This document shows positions 52,518 through 60,425 of a DNA stretch of 64,000 nucleotides, piece after piece (the first letter of the stretch is position 1; each line of letters begins with the position of its first letter). The notes under the pieces are model-generated. The model saw nothing but the letters and a program-made list of their open reading frames with translations, made no database searches and was not told where the DNA came from. A program made the position numbers and the translations under genes. The DNA comes from Cognataquiflexum aquatile (lineage in GTDB: Bacteria; Bacteroidota; Bacteroidia; Cytophagales; Cyclobacteriaceae): assembly GCF_003316845.1 (NCBI RefSeq), contig NZ_QMIK01000001.1, forward strand, positions 992,001-1,056,000, written 5' to 3'.

Positions 52518-53531
52518 TCAAAGAAGTTTGCGTTTCTCTAAAACTTCCTTTGCTTCTATGTATGCTTTATGTAATTTTTTTTCTAATTCATTTTTAGAGG
52601 GCAATTCAGTTAAATATTCGGCAACCATAATTCCATCTTTATGCATTTCCAGAAGTTCCACCTGTTCTTTACTTGTCTCTGCACAGAGAATTAATCCGAC
52701 TGGAGAATTTTCACCTTCCTGTCTTTCATTTTTATTTAACCATTTCAGGTACAATTCCATCTGTCCTTTATGCTTAGCTTGAAATTTCCCGATTTTTAAC
52801 TCAATAGCTACCAATCTTTTCAACTTTCGATGATAAAACAGAAGATCCAAATAATAATCTTCCCCATCAACTATCATTCTTTTTTGTCGCTCTATAAATG
52901 CAAATCCTTTCCCAATCTCTAGAATGAATTTTTCAAGTTCTTTCAATATGGCAGTTTCTAGGTCATTTTCTAGATAACCATAAGGTAGATTTAAAAAGTC
53001 AAGTAGATAAGGATCTTTAAACTTATCAGAAAGATGGTGCCCCTTATCTGGCAGTTGTATATTAGCTATTTCTTTTCTTTCGTATGTTTTTTGTTCAATT
53101 TGCTTTCAAAGACCTCTAACCCCCAATTGTTCTTCTATTGCCCGATGGGAATAAAAGTTTATTTTTTCATTTGATTTTAATGGTATTAAAACTAAAAAAT
53201 GCGACCAGCTTAAATGTCGTGACAGCGTAACGACTATTTCAGGGTCTGGAAAAACATCTGAAAATTAAAGCATTCTCCGTAAATTCTTTTCTTCAAAATT
53301 CCGACCGAAACGCTCTTCTAATTGTCGTGACAGTGTAACGACAATTATCCTTCCATATTCGGCACGTTTATGCTCCAAAATGAAATCATTAATCCGCTTT
53401 CCTACTTGCCAATAAAGTAAGGTCATTGCACTGTTTACTTGAGATATTGCCCTGGAATGGCTTTGCTCAATAAGATTACTTATTTCATTAAACAAAGCTG
53501 ATTCTGGCTTTGAATTACTTTTTTCAATCAT
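52518..53531 (-). pseudogene. DUF1016 (YhcG-type) PDDEXK nuclease with two in-frame stops
   Basis: A single frame of 338 codons holds TAA at 53265-53267 and TGA at 53106-53108. The N-terminal part starts IEKSNSKPESALFNEISNL and includes NLRRML before the first stop; the second segment reads FSDVFPDPEIVVTLSRHLSW; the C-terminal part has the nuclease core YLDLLFYHRKLKRLVAIELK. All three match DUF1016 in order, with no shift of frame. The conserved residues at the stops would be Gln and Arg (CAA to TAA, CGA to TGA). It is a decayed defence-type nuclease gene. Confidence 0.8.
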
Positions 53532-53896
53532 TTGCTTGTTTACCTTTTTCTGAATTTAGCTACCTCTAGAAAAGTCTCCTTGTTTTTTTGCGTATTCCCT
53601 AACGGTTTGCTTTACGCTACTGGGGCGCCTATTTTCTCATTATCTAAACATAAAACTAATTCCCTAAATATCCAATTTGACCAAATTACTTTTCGGTTCT
53701 TCCCTAAATTCTTTTCCCATAATGGCCACCATACGAACCTATTTGAAGAGCTTAACTGTTGATGTCAGCAGAAGTCAATCGCTTAGATAAGGGTTGATTT
53801 TTAAGTAATATCAATGAATATCTAGTATCTATTAATATCTAATTGGCTAGAAAATTCATCCAAGTCAAGAATAACGCTTAATTACCGAATCGAATC
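53532..53896. other. Gap before the flavin monooxygenase gene
   Basis: AT-rich and without a supported gene. Bases around 53590-53635 contain a TTTTTTGCG...CCCTAACGG...GGGGCGCC string whose layout vaguely recalls the border repeats, so the cassette-like patch may end here. Confidence 0.3.
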
Positions 53897-54910
53897 ATGT
53901 CCAATAAAAATATATCCTACTCCATCTTAGAACTTGCCATTGTGCCGCAGGGTGGTACCATAAAACAAACCCTCCACAACTCCCTAGCTTTAGCCCAAGC
54001 CGCAGAATCTTTGGGTTACAAGCGGTATTGGTTTGCCGAGCACCATAATTCCGAGCATATCGGCAGCAGCGCTACTTCCCTCCTGATCGGTTACGTGGCC
54101 GAAAACACCAAGACCATCAGGGTTGGTTCGGGAGGCATCATGCTGCCCAATCACTCTCCCTTGATTATCGCAGAGCAGTTTGGAACCCTCGCCCATCTCT
54201 ATCCTAACCGCATCGACTTGGGTCTTGGCAGGGCTCCCGGTACGGATTCTCTGACGGCACAAGCCATCCGGTCGGATTTCATGCAGGCTGCACAGTCCTT
54301 TCCAAATGAAGTAGAAAAGATCCAGAATTACTTTTCGGCCCAAAACAAAAGCGCCAAAGTAAGGGCGACCATAGCGGAAGGTACTGATGTGCCGCTGTAT
54401 ATCTTGGGATCGAGTACAGACAGTGCCCATTTGTCAGCAAAAAAAGGATTGCCCTATGCCTTTGCCAGCCACTTCGCATCCACCTATCTGTTGCAGGCTT
54501 TGGGTATCTACCATCAGGAATTTCAACCTTCGGAGTTTTTATCCCAACCATACACCTTGGCGGGTGTCAATGTATTTGTGGCTGATACGGACGAAGAGGC
54601 TGAAAGATTATATACTACCCTGATCAGGATGTTTTTCAGTATTTTGACCGGATCGAGAGACGGCTTACAGGCACCGACAGCAATGACAAGGGATTTGAAA
54701 GAAATGGTGCAGCATCCTTCACTGCAACAGATGCTGAAATATTCCTTTGTAGGCAGTAAGGAAACCGTAAAGAAACAGGCAAAGGAATTTTTGGCGCAAA
54801 CCCAAGTCGATGAAATCATCGCCACCTCGACCATGTATGCCATTGAAGACAGGATAAAGTCTGCGACGCTATTTGCGGAAGTGATGGAGGAGATAAATGA
54901 GAAGATGTAA
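53897..54910 (+). CDS. Luciferase-like flavin-dependent monooxygenase (LLM class)
   Basis: 337 residues, TIM-barrel bacterial luciferase-like family. Conserved text: YSILELAIVPQGGT, YWFAEHHN (about 44-51), RVGSGGIMLPNH and RIDLGLGRAPGTD. It uses reduced FMN and oxygen on an unknown substrate; such members often sit with LLM oxidoreductases annotated MsnO8-like. It is monocistronic here. GC and codon use return to core-like after the decayed patch. Confidence 0.9.
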   Translation: MSNKNISYSILELAIVPQGGTIKQTLHNSLALAQAAESLGYKRYWFAEHHNSEHIGSSATSLLIGYVAENTKTIRVGSGGIMLPNHSPLIIAEQFGTLAHLYPNRIDLGLGRAPGTDSLTAQAIRSDFMQAAQSFPNEVEKIQNYFSAQNKSAKVRATIAEGTDVPLYILGSSTDSAHLSAKKGLPYAFASHFASTYLLQALGIYHQEFQPSEFLSQPYTLAGVNVFVADTDEEAERLYTTLIRMFFSILTGSRDGLQAPTAMTRDLKEMVQHPSLQQMLKYSFVGSKETVKKQAKEFLAQTQVDEIIATSTMYAIEDRIKSATLFAEVMEEINEKM

Positions 54911-55027
54911 GGCCGTTACCTGTTTCACAGAAAGAGTTTCCCTATTTTAACTAAAAATATGGTCTTCCCACTTTGCCCCTTCAATTACTCTCATTTGAAT
55001 TCAATTGCAATAAAACACACTTCAGTG

Positions 55028-56098
55028 TCAAGCCAATTTGGAATTAGGGAAAATCACCTTGTCAGGGTTTTTCTTTAATTCTTCAATTACAACCTCAAAA
55101 AGTTCCCTTTTCACACGGCCGGAATTTTTTGGTTCGACCAGGTACCGCACTGTCACCTCTATCCAGGTATTGACATGTGCCTTCAAAATCACCGTAGGGT
55201 ATTCATTGACATCCAATTCATCTACGGGAGTTTCTGACAAAATCTTTTTGAAGCGCTTCACCCTCCTGACCATTGCTTCGCCAATCTTAACTTCAACCAC
55301 ACGCTTGATGGTTTCGCTGGTAAATTTAAAATCGCTGTCATAAGATATGAAGAAGCTCATTTCATTCCAGATAAAAGGAAACAAAGGCCATGAATAGTTG
55401 TAGACATATTCAACGAATACTTTGGAGTTGGCAAATCTGATAATACGTCCGCTTGGATGGTCTGCTGACAAATAATCACCATGAAATTCCCAAAGAGTAG
55501 TGTCCAGATAGCCGACATTGATAACATCGCCAAAGACATTGCCAATCCTAATTCGGTCACCGACTTCAAACGGTTTTCGGATCAGAATATAAAGCCATCC
55601 AAAAAAACTTGTGATCAAATTTTGTAAGGCAAAACCCAGAATCAAGGATATAATTCCAAATGAAACCGCCGCCGCATACCAATTTGCAAAAAGAAGGGAA
55701 AGAATAATGACAAGAATGAGGAGAGCTGCAAACAAGTCTGCAATCCGGTTGAAATTAAATTCCTTGGATTTATCTTTTATTTTGCGGTTAACAATATTTT
55801 TCAAAAGCCTAATCGCAAACAATACCAAAGAAACCAACATTACAGCAAACAAAAATTTTTGCAAAAGCGGAATATAAGAGCCTAAAATAGGCAGCCGTTT
55901 CCATCCTAAAAGAAAATAAAGGGCCCCACAGGACAAAAAAACAATGGCTGTGATTCCTAGAAAGGGCACTTCTTTTTGTACCACATCAGGGCCTTCTTTT
56001 TGTGCAACAACGGGGGTTTCGCTCAGGGCCCTTTGCACTTTCTCATCTTTTTTGATGGCTTCAAGTTCTTTGTCTTCTTTCTGTCCTGTCGTTCCCAT
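55028..56098 (-). CDS. MscS family mechanosensitive ion channel
   Basis: 356 residues. A charged N-terminal cytoplasmic segment (to about 45) precedes four or so membrane helices; the pore-lining helix and following beta domain read SFGIISLILGFALQNLITSFFGWLYILIRKPFEVGDRI. The beta domain and a C-terminal alpha/beta domain end the protein. It releases solutes in osmotic downshock. No neighbour in an operon. Confidence 0.88.
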   Translation of the reverse strand: MGTTGQKEDKELEAIKKDEKVQRALSETPVVAQKEGPDVVQKEVPFLGITAIVFLSCGALYFLLGWKRLPILGSYIPLLQKFLFAVMLVSLVLFAIRLLKNIVNRKIKDKSKEFNFNRIADLFAALLILVIILSLLFANWYAAAVSFGIISLILGFALQNLITSFFGWLYILIRKPFEVGDRIRIGNVFGDVINVGYLDTTLWEFHGDYLSADHPSGRIIRFANSKVFVEYVYNYSWPLFPFIWNEMSFFISYDSDFKFTSETIKRVVEVKIGEAMVRRVKRFKKILSETPVDELDVNEYPTVILKAHVNTWIEVTVRYLVEPKNSGRVKRELFEVVIEELKKNPDKVIFPNSKLA

Positions 56099-56406
56099 GC
56101 ATCAAGTTAACTCAAGTAGGCGTAATCTTAACCAACTTTCTGTTTTTCCTTGATTGCCTTCCCTCCAATAAAATTTCTGACAAGGTAGATGTGAATGACA
56201 TGTCAAAAATGAAGGGTCCAATAACCCTATTCTGCGAATTATGTAAAACACAACTGATATTGTATTGCTCTTTCGCCCAAAATGATCCCGACCTTTGCCT
56301 TTAGATCTTCTGTTTCGATTGGCTTCCCAAAATAGGCCAAGCTTAAAAGGGCGGAAAAAATTCCATGCCATTTTTTTAATGCTAAAGACATGTAATTGAC
56401 AAACCT
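56099..56406. other. Gap between divergent MscS and AI-2E genes
   Basis: A leftward 89-residue frame here has no recognisable features and I treat it as chance. The region must hold the divergent promoters of the two flanking genes, but no exact TAnnTTTG box is close to either start. Confidence 0.3.
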
Positions 56407-57513
56407 ATGAATCTATCCTTCTCCAAATTATTCTTCATCCTGGCCTTTATTTTCGGTCTCTTTGCCGTAATGATAATCGGCAGGTCCGTCTTGATTCCGC
56501 TCAGTATGGCCTTGCTTGTTTCCTTTATTTTATTTCCGGTAGTTCAAAAATTAGAAGCTTGGGGCGTCAATAGGCTGTTTGCTGCTTTTCTTTCCTTACT
56601 GATGTTGTTTCTGATTTTGGGAGGGTTTTTAACTTTATTTTCGACCCAGGTCATGAATTTCTCGGATCAGATAGCAGGATTCACAGAAAAAATAATGGAC
56701 ACCTTATCCGAGGTAATTGTCTATGTAAATGGAAATGTCAATTTTATCGAGGATTTGAACAGGGAAGAATTGATTGAGGAGGGCAAAAGTTGGCTTCAAT
56801 CATCATCCGGTACATTATTACAAAGTACTTTCAGTACTACGGCCACATTATTTACAGGCATATTTACCACCGTCATCTTTACTTTTTTGATTCTGATTTA
56901 TCGGGATGGTTTAACCAAGGCATTTGTCTCTTTTGGGGAGGAAGAAAATCAGGATAGAATCTTTAGGATGCTCCAAAAAATACAACGCGTGGGAAAACAA
57001 TACCTTTCCGGCATGTTTATCTTGATTTTGATTTTGGGTTTTGCCAACAGTATCGGGTTGCTTCTCATAGGGATTGATAACCCCTTTCTATTTGGATTTT
57101 TAGCAGCATTGTTATCCATAGTACCTTTTGTCGGCACCACCATTGGCGCAGTTATCCCGGCACTTTACGCTTTTATGTCTTCGGATTCTCTTTGGGTTCC
57201 CGTGGCGGTGGTCATTTGGTTTTGGGCAATCCAGGTGATTGAAAGCAACTTTCTCAATCCAAAGATTGTCGGCAGTAGCCTCAATGTCAACGCTTTAGTT
57301 GCCATTATGAGTTTGTTGGTCGGAGCTGCGGTATGGGGAGTGGCAGGCATGATTCTATTTATGCCATTTGCTTCCATCCTCAAAGTAATCTGCGAGGAGT
57401 TTGAACAGCTGAAACCCATCGCCATGCTGATCAGCAACGATATTTCAGGGGATGAAAAAAAAGCTGCAAAAACCTCCATGTGGATAGAAAAAGTAAAAGG
57501 CTGGTTTAAGTAA
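56407..57513 (+). CDS. AI-2E family permease, second copy
   Basis: 368 residues with about eight membrane helices, same family as 21598-22689. The segments LSIVPFVGTTIGAVIPALYA, IESNFLNPKIVGSSLNVNAL and GVAGMILFMPFASILKV match the conserved C-terminal half. Two paralogs in one window suggest separate functions. It converges with the DUF2200 gene. Confidence 0.87.
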   Translation: MNLSFSKLFFILAFIFGLFAVMIIGRSVLIPLSMALLVSFILFPVVQKLEAWGVNRLFAAFLSLLMLFLILGGFLTLFSTQVMNFSDQIAGFTEKIMDTLSEVIVYVNGNVNFIEDLNREELIEEGKSWLQSSSGTLLQSTFSTTATLFTGIFTTVIFTFLILIYRDGLTKAFVSFGEEENQDRIFRMLQKIQRVGKQYLSGMFILILILGFANSIGLLLIGIDNPFLFGFLAALLSIVPFVGTTIGAVIPALYAFMSSDSLWVPVAVVIWFWAIQVIESNFLNPKIVGSSLNVNALVAIMSLLVGAAVWGVAGMILFMPFASILKVICEEFEQLKPIAMLISNDISGDEKKAAKTSMWIEKVKGWFK

Positions 57514-57531
57514 ATGTGGAATTGGAACTCC

Positions 57532-57897
57532 TCACCCAACCCGCAAAATCTTTTCCATCTTTTTCCCATTGGCCAATTCATCGACCAACTTATCCATATA
57601 CCTGACCTGTCGGGTGACGGGATTTTCAATTTCTTCAATCCGGTAACCGCAGATTACGCCGGTGATAAGTGCTGCATTGGGGTTCAAAGTGGCCTTCTCA
57701 AAGAACGTTTCAAAGCTTACTTTCTCGGTAATCAGTTTCTGGAGTTGACCTTCATCAAAACCCGTCAGCCACTCGATAACCTGAAACAGTTCTTCCATTG
57801 TCCTGCCTTTGCGCTCCACTTTTGTGATATAGTGAGGAAATACCGAAGCAAAGGTCATCTTTGCCACTCGCTCATCGTGTTCGGGAGTTGTTTTCAT
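57532..57897 (-). CDS. DUF2200 protein
   Basis: 121 residues, full length of DUF2200, a helical soluble domain of unknown function. Typical text: VFPHYITKVERKGRTMEELFQVIEWLTGF and NPNAALITGVICGYRIEEI. It converges on the AI-2E permease with an 18-base gap. Confidence 0.85.
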   Translation of the reverse strand: MKTTPEHDERVAKMTFASVFPHYITKVERKGRTMEELFQVIEWLTGFDEGQLQKLITEKVSFETFFEKATLNPNAALITGVICGYRIEEIENPVTRQVRYMDKLVDELANGKKMEKILRVG

Positions 57898-57949
57898 TGG
57901 ATTTCAGTTTATTGATTTTCTATTTCCTTCACCATCTTACCCCATTTAC

Positions 57950-58466
57950 CTATATACTCTTTTCTTTTTGTGAGCTAATCTTGCAGCCCACCACTTCGGC
58001 CTGGATTTCCGGTTCTTTTGGTTTTACCTGCAATTTCTCCCAAGACTCAAAAGTCATTTCGAATTTGATTTCATCATTCCCGTGAATTCCAACCTCTGAC
58101 CACCCTGATTTTCGATAAAAAGTTTCTGCCCTTGTTTTGGGTGAAGTCCCCAACCATACTTTATGTTTGGTTTGGGTAAAGTACCAGTCAAGCATAATGT
58201 CATGTAATTGTTTTCCAATTCCCCTCTTTTCAAAATCAGGATGTAAAAACAAAGCCCAAATATTGTTTTCCTTTAAATCTACGATTGAAAAAACCCACAA
58301 TCTGATGGCCAATTACAGAAACCCAACCCTTCCCTCTTTCCTGCAAATACTCCGCACAGTCTTTATCTGTCACTTTTGAAGGGGGTGATAGCTTATTTTC
58401 ATTGACAGAATTTCTGACTATCTGGATTTGTTTGATGTCTTCAATTTTAGCTTCCCCGATTACCAT
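57950..58466 (-). pseudogene. GNAT acetyltransferase with a frameshift in an A/T run
   Basis: The N-terminal half (from ATG 58466, IGEAKIEDIKQIQIVRNSVNE) and the C-terminal half (VDLKENNIWALFLHPDF, EKRGIGKQLHDIMLDWYF) lie in different frames. Removing one base from the A6 run on the plus strand (58288-58293) joins them as VIGHQIVGFSIVDLKENNIWALF, the normal GNAT sequence. So it is a frameshifted gene or a homopolymer sequencing error. The acetyl-CoA loop is intact. Confidence 0.75.
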
Positions 58467-58620
58467 GAAGTTCAGTTAAAAATGGTGAATATTCTCTGAC
58501 AAAGGAAGGATTCCTCTAAACCCTTACCTGATTTCATCCATTACAAATTTCTTGATACTTGGCTCTTGACACTTAATACTTTTCACCTATCACCCTCTGC
58601 CACTTACCATTTACCTCATA

Positions 58621-60327
58621 CTATTTTCTCCCTAAAAACACCTGCAGTACCGCCGCAAATCCCATCACAAAAAAGCAGCCTATCGCATTGTACCAAAGAA
58701 ATCCGATGTCGATCGGGATACCAAAAAGCGAGTCACCGTTTTTCCAGTGGATCAAGAGGATCAAGGCCTGTGAAATAAAAGCAGCAATAAATACCGCGTG
58801 ACCCTTGACCCATTTCATATAAAAACCGACAAGGAAGATCCCCAAAATCGTCCCGTAAAAGAGCGAACCGAGCAGGTTGACGGCTTGAATCAGGTTTTCA
58901 AACAGGGAAGCATAAATCGCAAATAGGATCGCAAACCCGCCCCAAATCGCCGTAAACCACTTGGAAGAAACCATATAATGGTATTGACTCGCATTCTTCA
59001 CAATAGAGCGCTTGTACATGTCGATGGTCGTGGTGGTACCTAGGGAGTTGAACTCCGAAGCAGACGAGGACATCGCCGCACTGAAGATCACCGCAAAAAG
59101 CAACCCGATAATGCCCTTAGGCAGGTAATCCATCACAAACCGCATAAAGATATAATCGGTGTCCCGCGTTACAGCAGCCGCGTCGTTCCTGACAATCAGG
59201 TCTTTTACTTCATTTCGGATGGTTTCCTGGTATTGGCTTTTCTTTTGGATGCCGTCCTTCGCCATGGCGATACCGGCTTCGTCTTCTGCCTCCACGGCTT
59301 TCAGAAGGTCTTGGATGTCCTTATTTTTCTCCTGAAAAACCTCCGTAAACTCATCCTGCAAAAACCTGTAATCTTCCTTCAGGGCACTGTTTTCCAATTG
59401 CTCTGTCTGCTGTTTGTTAAACACAACGGGAGGTTGGAAGAATTGGTAAAACACAAACACCATTACGCCGATAAAGAGGATGATAAACTGCATCGGTACT
59501 TTCAGCAGGCCATTCATCATCAGGCCCATCCTGCTTTGCGTCAGCGAACTGCCAGAAAGGTAGCGCTGCACCTGAGATTGGTCTGTCCCAAAGTAGGAGA
59601 GAAAGAGAAACAGCGCCGCAGTCATCCCTGACCAGAAGTTATAGCGGTCAGCCCAGTCAAACTCAAAATTGACCACATTGAGTTTTTCCATTTTGCCTGC
59701 CACATGAAGGGCGTCGGTAAACTTCACCGGAAGCATGTAGATCACCAGGATTCCTGCCAATAGCATCCCTCCCATCATCACCGCCATTTGTTGTTTTTGG
59801 GTAATCGCCACAGCCTTGGTACCGCCTGATACGGTATAGACAATTACAATCAGCCCGATAAAAATATTTGTAAAAGTAAGGTTCCAATTCAATAATGTGG
59901 AAAGGATAATCGCCGGGGCATAGATCGTAATCCCTGCCGCCAAACCTCTTTGAACCAAGAAAAGAAAAGCTGCCAAGGTCCTTGTCTTCAGGTCAAACCT
60001 TGTCTCCAAAAACTCATAGGCGGTATAAACTTTCAGTTTGTAATAAATCGGAAGGAAAGTGACCGAAAGGATGATCATCGCCAATGGCAATCCGAAGTAA
60101 AACTGGATAAACCGCATCCCGTCCTCATAGGCCTGTCCGGGTGTGCTGAGAAAAGTAATCGCAGAAGCCTGCGTCGCCATGATGGAAAGACCGATGGTCC
60201 ACCAGTTCATGTCACCGCTGCCACGGATATAGCCATCCATGTCATTGACCTTGTAGGTTTTGTACACGCCATAAGCGGCGATGGTAATAAGGGTACCGAA
60301 TAGTACAATCCAGTCTAAAGCACTCAT
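58621..60327 (-). CDS. Sodium:solute symporter (SSS family)
   Basis: 568 residues from ATG 60327 (MSALDWIVLFGTLITIAAYG). About thirteen membrane helices; conserved SSS text is MATQASAITFLSTPGQAYEDG and SYFGTDQSQVQRYLSGSSL. A central cytoplasmic insertion (about 325-395) is charged and coiled. It imports a sugar or similar solute with sodium. Its start overlaps by ATGA the stop of the 33-residue membrane protein, so translation is coupled. The longer in-frame start at 60399 lies in the preceding genes. Confidence 0.92.
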   Translation of the reverse strand: MSALDWIVLFGTLITIAAYGVYKTYKVNDMDGYIRGSGDMNWWTIGLSIMATQASAITFLSTPGQAYEDGMRFIQFYFGLPLAMIILSVTFLPIYYKLKVYTAYEFLETRFDLKTRTLAAFLFLVQRGLAAGITIYAPAIILSTLLNWNLTFTNIFIGLIVIVYTVSGGTKAVAITQKQQMAVMMGGMLLAGILVIYMLPVKFTDALHVAGKMEKLNVVNFEFDWADRYNFWSGMTAALFLFLSYFGTDQSQVQRYLSGSSLTQSRMGLMMNGLLKVPMQFIILFIGVMVFVFYQFFQPPVVFNKQQTEQLENSALKEDYRFLQDEFTEVFQEKNKDIQDLLKAVEAEDEAGIAMAKDGIQKKSQYQETIRNEVKDLIVRNDAAAVTRDTDYIFMRFVMDYLPKGIIGLLFAVIFSAAMSSSASEFNSLGTTTTIDMYKRSIVKNASQYHYMVSSKWFTAIWGGFAILFAIYASLFENLIQAVNLLGSLFYGTILGIFLVGFYMKWVKGHAVFIAAFISQALILLIHWKNGDSLFGIPIDIGFLWYNAIGCFFVMGFAAVLQVFLGRK

Positions 60328-60425
60328 GCGAAGTGATGGGTTAGCCAGTAAAAAAACAGGATCAATCCGCCCAATGTCAGCATCAGACCCAAGTACCAAT
60401 TATTCCAGTTGATATTATCTTTCAT
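60324..60425 (-). CDS. 33-residue single-span membrane protein
   Basis: MKDNINWNNWYLGLMLTL then a hydrophobic stretch (GGLILFFYWLTHHFA to the end). It is wedged between the PIG-L deacetylase and the symporter with ATGA overlaps at both ends (60422-60425 and 60324-60327). Perfect coupling on both sides makes it a real small gene despite its length. A small subunit of the symporter, or a chaperone for it, is the natural guess; not proven. Confidence 0.65.
   Translation of the reverse strand: MKDNINWNNWYLGLMLTLGGLILFFYWLTHHFA

Noticed and set aside
53532-53762. Rightward 76-residue frame
   Set aside because: It starts just outside the DUF1016 remnant in AT-rich sequence and shows no features of a real protein.
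56102-56371. Leftward 89-residue frame between MscS and the AI-2E permease
   Set aside because: Basic, low-information composition with no recognisable domain, and it fills the expected promoter region.
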